NCBI GenBank assembly: GCA_965228425.1
Contig: OZ245815.1
Span: forward strand, 2,170,001-2,234,000
DNA length: 64,000 nt
Source: JAJFJD01 sp965228425
Lineage (GTDB): Bacteria > Pseudomonadota > Alphaproteobacteria > UBA8366
Direction: 5' to 3'
The notes beneath the pieces are model-generated. The model did not search any database. It was not told where the DNA came from and worked only from the letters and a program-made list of their open reading frames with translations. Each line of letters opens with the position of its first letter. The first letter of the stretch is position 1. Positions 6,416 through 15,112 of this stretch are shown in pieces. Made by a program: the position numbers and the translations under genes.

Positions 6416-9073
6416 GTGTCCGAAAACCAAGACCAGTTCACGATCGGTGATGTCGTTCGCCGGCACGCCGCGGCGTCGCCGAATTCTCCGGCATTGATCG
6501 CGGAGGGGCGGCCAGCGCTTTCCTATGGCGCGCTGGCGGCGCTGATGGATCGGTTTCAACAGGTCTTCAACGGCATGGGATTGGGCCGGCAGGATCGGAT
6601 TGCCATCGTCCATCCCAGCAACACAGCGATGGCCTCGATCGTCATGGGAGTGTGGAGTTGCGCCACCGCGGCGCCGATGAATCCCGATTTCACGGTCGGC
6701 GAGTTCACCATTCATTTGCGGGATTTGGGTGTGAAAGCGGTCGTTGTCGCGGCCGATGCCGATACGCCGGCGCGCACGGCCGCCCGGCATCTCGGATTGC
6801 CGGTAATCGAAATCGAGCCGCTAAATGACCAGGCTTCCGGCATGGTGGAAATTCGGCCCGGACCGCCTGGGACATGCGCACGGCCCGGTCCGGCGCAACC
6901 GCTCGACCTTGCGTTGGTGTTGACCACGTCGGGAACGACATCGCGCAGCAAGATCGTGCCGGTCCGCCACCGGCAACTCAGCGTGATGTCCGATTATTCC
7001 GCCCGTCTGTTCGAATTGACGCCCGAGGACCGTTGCCTGAACCTCATGCCGCTGTTTCATGGACACGGCTTGTACAGTTCGCTGGCCGGGACGGTCTATT
7101 CCGGCGGCAGCCTCATCAACCTGCCAAATTTTTCGTCCGACGCCTTTTTCCGGATGCTGGTGACATTGCGGCCCACCTGGTATTCAGGCAGCTACACCTT
7201 TCATCACACGATTTGTGCGCAGGCCGCCAACTTCAAGGCGGAAATCGAGCAGTCGAGTCTAAGGTTCTCGCGAACGGCGTCGGGGCATCTCGATACTGAA
7301 ATTGCCGACGAGCTCGAGGCCGTGTTGGGCGTGCCGGTCATCCAAACCTATTCCATGACGGAAACCGGCCGGATTACCGGCAGTCCGCAGCCGCCGAAGA
7401 TACGCAAGCGGGGCACCGTCGGCATCTCGGCCGGCGGCGAGGTCGCAATCATCGATCCGGATGGCGCGATTTTGCCCATCGGGCATCGCGGTGAAGTCGT
7501 GACGCGCGGCATCCATGTCTTCGAAGGGTATGAGAACGATCCCGAAGCCAATGCGGAGGCGTTCATCGATGGCTGGTTCCGTACCGGCGATGAAGGGGTC
7601 TTCGACGACGACGGATACCTGACGCTCACCGGCCGGATCAAGGAATTCATCAACCGGGGTGGGGAGAAGATTGCGCCGGCGGAAGTCGATGACGCGTTGA
7701 TGCGCCACCCGGATGTTGTCACGGCGGTCGCGTTTCCGCTGCCGCATGTGACCTTGGGGCAGGATGTTGCCGCCGCCGTCGTACCGGCGCAAGGGGCGGC
7801 GCTGACCGATGAGATCTTGAATGGGCACCTGCGGGGCCGGATCGCGGACTTCAAGCTGCCCCGGCGCTATGTCTTCGTCGACGACATTCCCAAAGGCCCA
7901 ACCGGAAAGTTCGAGCGCCGAAAGCTGGCATCGGTGTTCGGCTTAGTTCATGAGGGGTCGGCGCATGATGACGCGGTCGGCGCAACGGAACGCCGCGCGA
8001 CACCGTTGGAAGCCAAGCTTCAGCGCTTGTGGGCTGAGACGCTGGGGCTCGAGACCGTGGGCTTGGACGATGATTTCTTTACGCTCGGCGGGGACTCGCT
8101 GCAGGCGGTCGATCTGTTCTTGCGGATCGAGCAGGAACTCGGCCGGAAACTGCCTCGTTCGGTCCTGTTCGAGGCGGCCACGGTCGCCAAGATGGCGGAA
8201 CACATCGACGGTTCGATACCGCCGCAATGCGTCGTGCCCATTCAGGAACGGGGCGACCGGCCGCCCTTTTTCTGTATTCATGACGGAAACGGACAGGTTC
8301 TGAACTACCGCGAGTTGGCGCGCCACGTGGGCGAGGAACAGCCGTTCTTCGGACTCCAGTGCCTCGGCTTGAATGGCGAGGATGTGCCGTTTGTGAGGAT
8401 CGACGAAATGGCGGCGCATTACGTTCGTGAAATACGCAAGGTTCAGCCGGTCGGTCCGTATTATCTGGGCGGTTACTCCTTCGGCGGACGCGTGGCCTAT
8501 GTGATGGCGCAGCAACTGCTGGCGGCGGGGGAGGCGGTTGCGTTCCTCGGACTGATCGACAGTTATTGCCATACCGGTCAACGGCGGATTGGGTGGGGAC
8601 AATGGATCTCTCGGCATGCGGACCGGCTGCGGGCGCTCCGCGCGGGCCAGGTTCCGGCCTATCTCGGGATGCGGGTGCGGAATAGTGTTGAGATGGCCGT
8701 CATGGCGGCTCGGCTTCGGCTGTTTTCCGCGGCGTGGTCGCATTACGAAAACCGGGGGCGTGAGATACCCCGCTTCTTGCGCCGGCCCGTCGAGGCGAAT
8801 GACATTATTCGCCGCGACTACGCGGCCGCTCCCTACGACGGTGCGGCGACGTTATTCAAGGCAGAACTCTACGCGTGGAATCATCCCAATGTGCATGACG
8901 GCTGGCGTGATTTGGTCAGAGGCGGGCTGGAGATCAGGCCGATACCCGGGCGGCATTTCGAGGTCGTAAAACCGCCGCATGTGGAAGTGTTGGCGCGCGA
9001 ACTCTCCGATTGTTTGAAGCGCGCCCAGGCAAAAGCGGTCGGCGGCGGGATGGTTTTAGACAAGGCGTCCTAA
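6416..9073 (+). CDS. NRPS-like adenylation-carrier-thioesterase enzyme
   Basis: The 885-residue protein has three modules. The adenylation/AMP-ligase domain (about 1-505) has TTSGTTSRSK (170-179), the WFRTGDEG hinge and the PTGKFERRK catalytic-lysine motif. A carrier domain (about 525-600) has LGGDSLQ with phosphopantetheine Ser561. An alpha/beta-hydrolase thioesterase (about 615-880) has GYSFGG with nucleophile Ser688. There is no condensation domain. Such A-T-TE enzymes activate one acid, load it on the carrier and release or dimerise it; the substrate cannot be read here, and the first domain resembles acyl-CoA ligases as much as amino-acid A domains. The GTG start 6416 follows AAGGGG. A phosphopantetheinyl transferase must act from elsewhere. 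Confidence 0.88.
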   Translation: MSENQDQFTIGDVVRRHAAASPNSPALIAEGRPALSYGALAALMDRFQQVFNGMGLGRQDRIAIVHPSNTAMASIVMGVWSCATAAPMNPDFTVGEFTIHLRDLGVKAVVVAADADTPARTAARHLGLPVIEIEPLNDQASGMVEIRPGPPGTCARPGPAQPLDLALVLTTSGTTSRSKIVPVRHRQLSVMSDYSARLFELTPEDRCLNLMPLFHGHGLYSSLAGTVYSGGSLINLPNFSSDAFFRMLVTLRPTWYSGSYTFHHTICAQAANFKAEIEQSSLRFSRTASGHLDTEIADELEAVLGVPVIQTYSMTETGRITGSPQPPKIRKRGTVGISAGGEVAIIDPDGAILPIGHRGEVVTRGIHVFEGYENDPEANAEAFIDGWFRTGDEGVFDDDGYLTLTGRIKEFINRGGEKIAPAEVDDALMRHPDVVTAVAFPLPHVTLGQDVAAAVVPAQGAALTDEILNGHLRGRIADFKLPRRYVFVDDIPKGPTGKFERRKLASVFGLVHEGSAHDDAVGATERRATPLEAKLQRLWAETLGLETVGLDDDFFTLGGDSLQAVDLFLRIEQELGRKLPRSVLFEAATVAKMAEHIDGSIPPQCVVPIQERGDRPPFFCIHDGNGQVLNYRELARHVGEEQPFFGLQCLGLNGEDVPFVRIDEMAAHYVREIRKVQPVGPYYLGGYSFGGRVAYVMAQQLLAAGEAVAFLGLIDSYCHTGQRRIGWGQWISRHADRLRALRAGQVPAYLGMRVRNSVEMAVMAARLRLFSAAWSHYENRGREIPRFLRRPVEANDIIRRDYAAAPYDGAATLFKAELYAWNHPNVHDGWRDLVRGGLEIRPIPGRHFEVVKPPHVEVLARELSDCLKRAQAKAVGGGMVLDKAS

Positions 9074-9092
9074 CGCCGTCCCGATCGGGTTG

Positions 9093-9680
9093 TCAGTCGG
9101 TCTCGCCGGCTTTCCTCATTGCCTGATCGATCAGGGCGGCCGCCGCGGTTTTTGCGACCTCGGCCGCGTGCCGGCCCGATTCCGAAACCTGCGCCGTCAC
9201 GATGGCGCCCTCCAGCAGAAGAGCGAGTTCTTCGGCGAGGCCGGCCGGATCGCGAACCTGCGCCTCCCGGCAAAGATCCTCGATAAACCGGCGCATCAGG
9301 GTTTTGAATTCCTTGCAGACCTGCCGGATCGCGGTGTCGGCCGCCGAATACTCGCCGATCGCGTTGATATACATGCAGCCGTAGAAATTGTTCTCCTCGA
9401 ACCAATCGGCGGCGACATCGAAAACGGCGAGCACACGGTCGCGTGGCGTATCCGCGGCCTGCTCGACCTGCCGCATGAAGCCATTCCGGAACAGCCCGTC
9501 GTATTTCTTCAAGGCCGCAAGGATCAGTTCCTCTTTGGACCGGAAATGACGGTAAAGCGTCTTCTTTGAGACACCGGACTTGGCCAGGATCGTGTCGATC
9601 CCGGTGGCGTGGTAGCCGCGTTCGGCAAACAGATCGATTGCCGTGTCGATCAAGTGTTCGCGGCGTTGGGATTGGGCCAT
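9093..9680 (-). CDS. TetR/AcrR-family transcriptional repressor
   Basis: The 195-residue regulator has an N-terminal TetR helix-turn-helix (IDTILAKSGVSKKTLYRHFRSKEELI, about 28-54) and an all-helical ligand domain containing FYGCMYINAIGEYS, a pattern shared with the LmrA/YxaF-like subgroup. It is transcribed divergently from the AhpD-like gene at 9909. Three copies of an AGACAG-type 14-mer sit in the 228-bp intergenic region, one just upstream of this gene, suggesting autorepression plus control of the AhpD/P460 genes. Ligand unknown. Confidence 0.9.
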   Translation of the reverse strand: MAQSQRREHLIDTAIDLFAERGYHATGIDTILAKSGVSKKTLYRHFRSKEELILAALKKYDGLFRNGFMRQVEQAADTPRDRVLAVFDVAADWFEENNFYGCMYINAIGEYSAADTAIRQVCKEFKTLMRRFIEDLCREAQVRDPAGLAEELALLLEGAIVTAQVSESGRHAAEVAKTAAAALIDQAMRKAGETD

Positions 9681-9699
9681 GGTTCGTTTCCCAATAATG

Positions 9700-9713
9700 A
9701 GACAGATTTGTAT
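9700..9713. promoter_or_regulatory. Putative TetR operator copy 1
   Basis: AGACAGATTTGTAT lies 20 bp upstream of the tetR start. It matches the better copies at 9830 and 9863 in its left half and GT core. This is the weakest of the three. Confidence 0.4.
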
Positions 9714-9829
9714 CCTATTTAGGTCAAACAGAGCGCGATGGCAATGGTGATAAAGCCGCCTCCGTCTTCAGCTACAGCGTAGATCACAGAAAGTTGACTG
9801 ATTTAGAAGATTATCGATATTGAAAAGAG

Positions 9830-9843
9830 AGACAGCTCTGTCT
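9830..9843. promoter_or_regulatory. Putative TetR operator copy 2 (palindrome)
   Basis: AGACAG-CT-CTGTCT has perfect 6-bp inverted arms, a typical size and symmetry for a TetR dimer site. It lies 66 bp upstream of the AhpD-like start. Confidence 0.55.
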
Positions 9844-9862
9844 ACTTGTGTAACAGAAAAGG

Positions 9863-9876
9863 AGACAGATCGGTCT
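9863..9876. promoter_or_regulatory. Putative TetR operator copy 3
   Basis: AGACAGATCGGTCT differs from copy 2 at two central bases; it is nested in a wider inverted repeat GGAGAC/GTCTCC (9861-9878). It lies 33 bp before the AhpD-like start, where a bound repressor would block transcription. Confidence 0.5.
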
Positions 9877-9908
9877 CCTTATTGAAGGTCAAACCAAGGA
9901 GAACAGAT

Positions 9909-10463
9909 ATGTCCCGTATTTCCCCCGTTGATCACGCGGCCGCCTCGGGCGACGCCAAAGACTTGCTGGATGGCGTCAAGGGCGCGCTCGGCGTCGTGCC
10001 GAACATCTTCGCTACGATGGTTCATTCCCCGAAGGTGCTCGAAGGATTCCTGGCGCTGAACGGCGCGCTCGGCAAAGGCCTGCTTTCCGCGCAATTGCGC
10101 GAGCAGATCGCGTTGACGGTCGCCGGCGCGAACGGGTGCGACTACTGCGCCTCCGCCCACACGGCGCTTGGTAAAGGCGCAGGACTCGGCGAGCAAGAGT
10201 TGACCGACAGTCTGCACGGCCGCTCCAACGATCCCAAGGTTCAGGCAGCGTTGACGTTTGCCGCGCGCGTCGTGGCCGATCGTGGCCGGGTCGGTGATGT
10301 CGAGGTCCAGGCACTGCGCGCCGCGGGCTATGGCGATGGCGAGATCGTCGAGATCGTGACCCATGTCGCCGTCAACCTGTTCACCAACTATTTCAATCAC
10401 ATCGCCGACACGGATATCGATTTCCCCGTCGTGCGGTCCGACGCGGCGGCGCAAGCGGCCTAG
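9909..10463 (+). CDS. Carboxymuconolactone decarboxylase/AhpD-like protein
   Basis: The 184-residue cytoplasmic helical protein belongs to the CMD/AhpD superfamily. The redox motif is present: Cys77-x2-Cys80-x3-His84 in GCDYCASAH, following REQIALTVAGAN. Family members act as alkylhydroperoxidase-type reductases. Start ATG 9909 was chosen over an upstream frame extension because AAGGAG lies just upstream and the extension reads through the operator region. It is divergent from tetR, with operator-like repeats in between, so it is likely induced by an electrophile or oxidant. The cytochrome P460 gene follows 79 bp downstream on the same strand. Confidence 0.88.
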   Translation: MSRISPVDHAAASGDAKDLLDGVKGALGVVPNIFATMVHSPKVLEGFLALNGALGKGLLSAQLREQIALTVAGANGCDYCASAHTALGKGAGLGEQELTDSLHGRSNDPKVQAALTFAARVVADRGRVGDVEVQALRAAGYGDGEIVEIVTHVAVNLFTNYFNHIADTDIDFPVVRSDAAAQAA

Positions 10464-10542
10464 GTATCGGCGATCCGGGCCGGTTGGTTTCCGCGCCGCC
10501 GGTCCTGTTTGCCGGTTGGATATTTCCAAAAGGATTTCCCTC

Positions 10543-11112
10543 ATGAAAAAAATGAAGTTCCTGACCTTGGTCCTCTTCACCGGGATCTTGGTCGCCACCG
10601 GCGCGGCCATCGCCCAGATGACCGAAAAATCTTTTGCCAGCGGCGTCGTTTCCGCCGACGGCGCGATCCGGTTGCCGTCCAACTTTAGGACCGACTACGT
10701 CATGCTCGGCGCATGGTCGGTGGCCGGCGACGCGGATACCGGCGGCGCCGTCGGCTTGCACGTCGTTTACGCACCGCGTAGCGCCGTTGAGGGCTACCGA
10801 AAGACCGGGACGTTTCCCGACGGCACCGTCCTGGTGAAGGAGTTATTCAAAGGAAAGACCGAGACGTTGACCACCGGCGAGGCCACGAGCGCCACGGAAC
10901 AGGCCGGATACTTCGTCATGGTCAAGGATTCCAATGGTCGGTTTCCGGGTAATCCGCTGTGGGGCGACGGTTGGGGCTGGGCGTTTTTCAAGGCCGGCGA
11001 GACCACGAAACCTGTGACCAAGGACTACAAGGCCGAATGCCTAGCCTGCCATGAGCCGGTACGGTCGACCGACCTTGTTTACGACTACGCCTATCCGCTC
11101 CTGAAAAAATAG
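10543..11112 (+). CDS. Cytochrome P460-family protein
   Basis: The 189-residue exported protein has a signal peptide (about 1-25: MKKMKFLTLVLFTGILVATGAAIAQ) and a C-terminal heme-attachment motif CLACH (166-170). The overall pattern, with RLPSNFRTDYVMLGAW early and GWGWAFF before the heme site, fits cytochrome P460, a periplasmic family that includes hydroxylamine/NO-oxidising enzymes. Whether this one carries the lysine cross-link needed for that activity cannot be decided here. It probably shares transcription with the AhpD-like gene, and a strong hairpin terminator follows directly. Confidence 0.85.
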   Translation: MKKMKFLTLVLFTGILVATGAAIAQMTEKSFASGVVSADGAIRLPSNFRTDYVMLGAWSVAGDADTGGAVGLHVVYAPRSAVEGYRKTGTFPDGTVLVKELFKGKTETLTTGEATSATEQAGYFVMVKDSNGRFPGNPLWGDGWGWAFFKAGETTKPVTKDYKAECLACHEPVRSTDLVYDYAYPLLKK

Positions 11113-11122
11113 GGATGGGCCG

Positions 11123-11159
11123 GTGCCGCGCGGTTTCCCCTTCCGCGCGGCACATTTTT
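11123..11159. terminator. Bidirectional hairpin terminator
   Basis: A perfect 11-bp stem GTGCCGCGCGG/CCGCGCGGCAC (11123-11133, 11143-11153) with a 9-base loop is followed by ATTTTTA. It separates the convergent cytochrome P460 and glutathione transferase genes. Confidence 0.85.
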
Positions 11160-11808
11160 AATTTGAATTGCCGGGTTCCGCGAAGTCTGCCGGGTGTTCC
11201 GCCATCAGGTTGTCGTCGAGTTCCGTCGCCTTGCGATAGGCGTCCCGATCGGTGACCCGGGCCCAATAGGCCTCGAAGGCGGGGCGTTTGTCGATCGAAC
11301 CGAACTGCATGCCCCAGCCGACATGGGCACCGATATAGACGTCGGCGGCGGTGAAATTTTCCCCGAGTATGAAACCGTCGCCGGAGAGCGCCGCTTCCAG
11401 CGTCGCTTGCGTCCGTTCGAACGTGCCGTAGCCGGACATTTTCTGCGCGTCGCCTTCCGGGATGAATCCCATGGCTTTGTTCGTCGCGGCGGCTTCCAAC
11501 GGGCCGGCGGCGAAGAACAGCCAGCGGTAATACGGCCCGCGCTCATCCAGGGGCGGGGCGAGGCCGGCGTCGGGATACGTGTCGGCGAGATAGGCGCAGA
11601 TCGCCGCGCACTCCGTGACGACGGTATCGCCGTGGCACAGCGTCGGCACCTTGCCCATCGGGTTAATCGTCAAATAGTCCTGGGTCTTCATCGCGTCGCC
11701 GTAGTCCAACACGTTGACTCGATAGGAAGCGCCCACTTCTTCCAGCATCCATCGCGCGATTCGGCCGCGCGACATGGGATGGGTATGGAGGATGATCTCG
11801 TCCGGCAT
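11158..11808 (-). CDS. Glutathione S-transferase family protein
   Basis: The 216-residue protein has the thioredoxin-fold N-terminal domain (IILHTHPMSRGRIARWMLEE, then NPMGKVPTL with the cis-Pro, then TECAAICAYLAD for gamma-glutamyl binding) and a helical C-terminal domain (NFTAADVYIGAHVGW). The Ser in HPMSRGR is the likely glutathione-activating residue. It is a stand-alone cytosolic detoxification enzyme of unknown substrate. It converges on the P460 gene. Confidence 0.9.
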   Translation of the reverse strand: MPDEIILHTHPMSRGRIARWMLEEVGASYRVNVLDYGDAMKTQDYLTINPMGKVPTLCHGDTVVTECAAICAYLADTYPDAGLAPPLDERGPYYRWLFFAAGPLEAAATNKAMGFIPEGDAQKMSGYGTFERTQATLEAALSGDGFILGENFTAADVYIGAHVGWGMQFGSIDKRPAFEAYWARVTDRDAYRKATELDDNLMAEHPADFAEPGNSN

Positions 11809-11980
11809 GGTGCACGCCTCAGGTTGATGAATGATCGGGTCAAACTATAGCCCGGGTGTATTTCCATTTTGAGATGATATTGCACCGGCGCACCCAGGGC
11901 CGCATGCCGGACTGGATTCCACGCCCGCGACCCGTACAATCCGGTGCGGGTTATCGCGGGTATATATAGGAGATCGTGAC

Positions 11981-13483
11981 ATGAGCGTTGCAACGGATGT
12001 GGATGGATCGGCGCCGCGCAAGGTACGGATGCTGATCGGCGGCGCTTGGGTGGACAGCGCCGGTGGCGGCGACCTTGCGGTCGAGAATCCGGGCAACCGG
12101 TCGGTCATTGCGCATATTCCGCGTGGCGGCGAGGCGGATGTCGATCGTGCCGTCACCGCAGCGGCCGACGCCTTCAAGACATGGTCCAAAACGGTGCCGC
12201 GCGACCGCGGCCGGATCCTGATGAAGATCGCCGACGCGGTCGAGGCGCGGGTCGAGGAACTGGCCCGTATCGTCGCCGAGGAGACCGGCAACGCGATCCG
12301 CACGCAAGCCCGGCCCGAGGCGAACGGTGTCGCTGATATATTCCGTTATTTCGGTGGGTTGGCGAGCGAACTTAAAGGAGAAACGATTCCCTTCGGCGAG
12401 CATGTCCTGAGCTATACCCGCCGCGACCCAATCGGCGTGGTCGGCGCGATCATTCCCTGGAATGCGCCGGTGATGCTGGGTGCATTGAAGATCGCGCCCG
12501 CGCTCTGCGCGGGCAACACGCTGGTGCTGAAAGCGGCCGAGGATGCGCCGCTCGGTGTTCTATGGATGGCGGCGATTTGCCAGGATTTCCTGCCGGATGG
12601 TGTGTTGAACGTGGTCACCGGCCTCGGCGAGGAATGCGGCGCCGCGCTGTCCAAGCATCCGGGCGTCCGCAAGCTTTCCTTCACCGGGTCGACGGACGTG
12701 GGCAAGCTGATCATGCGCGAGGCGGCGGCGCGGATCGTGCCGGTCTCGCTCGAACTCGGGGGTAAGAGCCCATCGATCGTCTATCCGGACGCCAACGAGG
12801 ATTGGGTCGTCGACGGTATCATCGCCGCCATGCGCTTTACCCGGCAGAGTCAATCCTGCACCGCCGGGTCGCGGCTGTTCCTGCATGCGGACATTTTCGA
12901 CAGTTTCCTGGGCAAGCTGGCCGACAAGGTCAAGACGCTGAAGATCGGCGACCCGCTGGACGAGGAAACCGACATGGGGGCGGTGATCAACGAAAAGCAG
13001 TTCCGCAAAGTCTGCGGCTATGTGGAGGAGGGGATCAAGCAGCCCGATGCCGAATTGCTGTTCGGCGGCATGCCTCCGGACGCCGGCCCGCTGAGCGAGG
13101 GATACTTTGCGATCCCCACCGTCTTCGCCAACCCGTCGAACGAGTGGCGGCTGGCGCGGGAGGAGATTTTCGGCCCCGTCCTCTGCGCCATACGTTGGAC
13201 CGATGAGGACGAGGTGATCCGGATGGCGAACGAGAGCCATTATGGCCTCGCGGCCTATGTCTGGACCCACGACATCGGCCGGGCCTTGCGTGCGGCGCAT
13301 GCCATCGAAGCTGGCTGGGTACAGGTAAATCAGGGGCTCGGACAGTCGCCGGGGCATTCCTATGGCGGCACCAAGCAGTCCGGGATCGGCCGGGAATTCT
13401 CCCTCGAGGGGATGCTCGACAGTTTCACCCAGCGGAAGAACGTGACCGTCAACGTCAATACGCCGTCGGGTCCGCTGACATAG
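11981..13483 (+). CDS. NAD(P)-dependent aldehyde dehydrogenase
   Basis: The 500-residue protein is a full-length aldehyde dehydrogenase. The cofactor-binding fold contains IPWNAPVML and FTGSTDVG. General base Glu258 is in LELGGKSP and nucleophile Cys293 is in SQSCTAGSR. The EEIFGPV motif is near residue 395. ATG 11981 follows AGGAG. Its neighbours on the opposite strand (hydratase, aldolase) belong to ring-cleavage-type lower pathways, so the aldehyde may be an intermediate of such a route; substrate is not determinable from sequence. Confidence 0.93.
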   Translation: MSVATDVDGSAPRKVRMLIGGAWVDSAGGGDLAVENPGNRSVIAHIPRGGEADVDRAVTAAADAFKTWSKTVPRDRGRILMKIADAVEARVEELARIVAEETGNAIRTQARPEANGVADIFRYFGGLASELKGETIPFGEHVLSYTRRDPIGVVGAIIPWNAPVMLGALKIAPALCAGNTLVLKAAEDAPLGVLWMAAICQDFLPDGVLNVVTGLGEECGAALSKHPGVRKLSFTGSTDVGKLIMREAAARIVPVSLELGGKSPSIVYPDANEDWVVDGIIAAMRFTRQSQSCTAGSRLFLHADIFDSFLGKLADKVKTLKIGDPLDEETDMGAVINEKQFRKVCGYVEEGIKQPDAELLFGGMPPDAGPLSEGYFAIPTVFANPSNEWRLAREEIFGPVLCAIRWTDEDEVIRMANESHYGLAAYVWTHDIGRALRAAHAIEAGWVQVNQGLGQSPGHSYGGTKQSGIGREFSLEGMLDSFTQRKNVTVNVNTPSGPLT

Positions 13484-13500
13484 CCGTCGAATGTGATCCG

Positions 13501-14286
13501 CTAGGCCGCGAAGTCGATTTCGACCCGCGCGCGATCCCCGAAATGCGCGACGACCTGTGCGCCGCTCTTGACCGGGAACATGCCGGTGCAGGATCCGGTG
13601 CTGATCGTTTCACTCGATTGCAGACCCATGCCGCGGCCGCGCAACGTTTCGGCGAGCCAGTGCAACGGTGTGATCGGGTCGCCCATGACGTCATGCCCGG
13701 TACCGTGGCGTCGTGCTTGTCCATCGACGTCCAGAACAACGGCCACATCGGACAAACCATTCCGCCAATCCGGTATCTCGTGTCCGAACACGTAGCGGCC
13801 CGACGCAGCGCCATCCGCGAGAATGGCGGGCAGCGGGGGCAGGGCGTTGTTCGGAAAACGGCATTCGGCGACCTCGATCCCGGCGCGAACCGTTCCGATC
13901 GCCGACCGGACGTCGTCGAGCGACCAGGGCGTATCGCGCGGTGGGAGATCCTGCGCCAGCGTCACGAAGAATTCGCACTCGACGAGCGGATCGAGCAGGT
14001 CGCCGTGCTGCAACGTGCACGGCGATTTGTGGGCAAATCGGCGATAGGTACGGCCGTAGATCGGCGCCTCAATACGCAGCTTCTCCCGCACCGCCCGCGT
14101 CGTGCCGGCGATTTTCCAGCCCAAAGGGTCCCATCCCAGCCGGTCGGCGATGTCGACCGCCATCGCATAACCATCCGCGTTGGACTGAGGCACCAAGTCG
14201 TTCGGCAACGCATTGATTTGCGATGCGCTTGCTCTCGCGTCGGCCAACAGCGCGGCGAGACCTTGCCCGCCGGGTCGGTCGCTCAT
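13501..14286 (-). CDS. 2-keto-4-pentenoate hydratase-like protein (FAH superfamily)
   Basis: The 261-residue protein resembles the MhpD/HpaH hydratases that add water to 2-oxopent-4-enoate-type products of catechol meta-cleavage. Visible family features are GWKIAGTT, VECEFFVTL (metal-ligand Glu pair), the HxIPDWR-like segment, and ISTGSCTGMFPV. Its ATG directly abuts the stop of the upstream cupin gene (TAGATG), implying translational coupling. It is the last gene of a four-gene minus-strand operon that starts with an HpcH/HpaI aldolase, the enzyme type that normally acts next in the pathway. Confidence 0.85.
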   Translation of the reverse strand: MSDRPGGQGLAALLADARASASQINALPNDLVPQSNADGYAMAVDIADRLGWDPLGWKIAGTTRAVREKLRIEAPIYGRTYRRFAHKSPCTLQHGDLLDPLVECEFFVTLAQDLPPRDTPWSLDDVRSAIGTVRAGIEVAECRFPNNALPPLPAILADGAASGRYVFGHEIPDWRNGLSDVAVVLDVDGQARRHGTGHDVMGDPITPLHWLAETLRGRGMGLQSSETISTGSCTGMFPVKSGAQVVAHFGDRARVEIDFAA

Positions 14287-14664
14287 CTACAGCCAGGTCG
14301 CCTTGCTGCCGAGCAGCGTCACGGTGATATGGCCCATCGTCGTGTCGGCCTTCGCACCATGCCAATGTTTCTCACCGGCCTTGATATGCACCACGTCGCC
14401 GGGATTGATCTCGATTTCCTCGTCCTCGTTCGCCACCATGCCGGAGCCGTGCGTCACGACGAGGATTTGGTCGCAGTCGTGGATGTGCCAGCCGGTCGTC
14501 GAGCCCAAGCTGAAATTGACGACGCTGCAGTTGTAGTTTTCCGAATCCCCGGACGGGATGATCGTCTGGCGCGACCGGGTGACCTTGCCGCCGCTCCAGC
14601 CGGCGATCGGCGTGGCTTCGCCGAGATCTTCTTCCGGGATGTCGTTCAGTGTGACCACTTTCAT
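14287..14664 (-). CDS. Cupin-domain protein
   Basis: The 125-residue single-domain cupin has metal-site residues in GWHIHDCDQILVV (cupin motif 1) and NPGDVVHIKAGEKHWHGA (motif 2). Such proteins are either small dioxygenases/isomerases or sugar-binding; the chemistry is unknown. A strong ribosome site (AGGAGAGGAG) precedes the ATG. It is the third gene of the aldolase-hydratase operon, so it may act on a pathway intermediate. Confidence 0.85.
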   Translation of the reverse strand: MKVVTLNDIPEEDLGEATPIAGWSGGKVTRSRQTIIPSGDSENYNCSVVNFSLGSTTGWHIHDCDQILVVTHGSGMVANEDEEIEINPGDVVHIKAGEKHWHGAKADTTMGHITVTLLGSKATWL

Positions 14665-14713
14665 GGCGATCTCCTCTCCTTGGTTGTGTGATACGCCGAA
14701 TTCGTTTTTCGGG

Positions 14714-15091
14714 TCATTGCCTCGGCTTCTTGTTGATCTTATCCATCAGCGGCGCGTCGTCGACATCCAGCTTCTCCAAGACAGCCGTCTCCGACTTTCC
14801 GTCGTAGCGGCAAAGATAGCTGTAAACCTTCGACACGCCCGCGATATCCGTCATGGAAACGCGGCCTTCGACGATGGATGTCTGCGTTGCTGGATCCGCC
14901 CGCTGCCGTGTGCCGATCTTGAAGCTGACGTCGCCGGGCCGTTCGGATTTTTCGCGAACCTTTTCCCGGCAGGCTTCGACGGCGGCAGCTTCGAGACGAT
15001 AGCGGTCCCGCGTCCCTTCATCGAAATGCGACTTGAGGAAATACGGCACGGTTACCACCAGCGCGACCAGCCAGAGAAGTTTCTTGCTCAT
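14714..15091 (-). CDS. Membrane-anchored hypothetical protein
   Basis: The 125-residue protein has an N-terminal hydrophobic segment (LLWLVALVVTVPYFL, about 5-19) that is either an uncleaved anchor or a signal, then a charged domain with two cysteines (ACREKV and YLCRYDG). No known domain was recognised. It lies between the aldolase and the cupin genes, 21 bp after the aldolase stop, so it is probably co-expressed with them. Confidence 0.65.
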   Translation of the reverse strand: MSKKLLWLVALVVTVPYFLKSHFDEGTRDRYRLEAAAVEACREKVREKSERPGDVSFKIGTRQRADPATQTSIVEGRVSMTDIAGVSKVYSYLCRYDGKSETAVLEKLDVDDAPLMDKINKKPRQ

Positions 15092-15112
15092 GCGTGCTGC
15101 GGGTCCCGTCCG

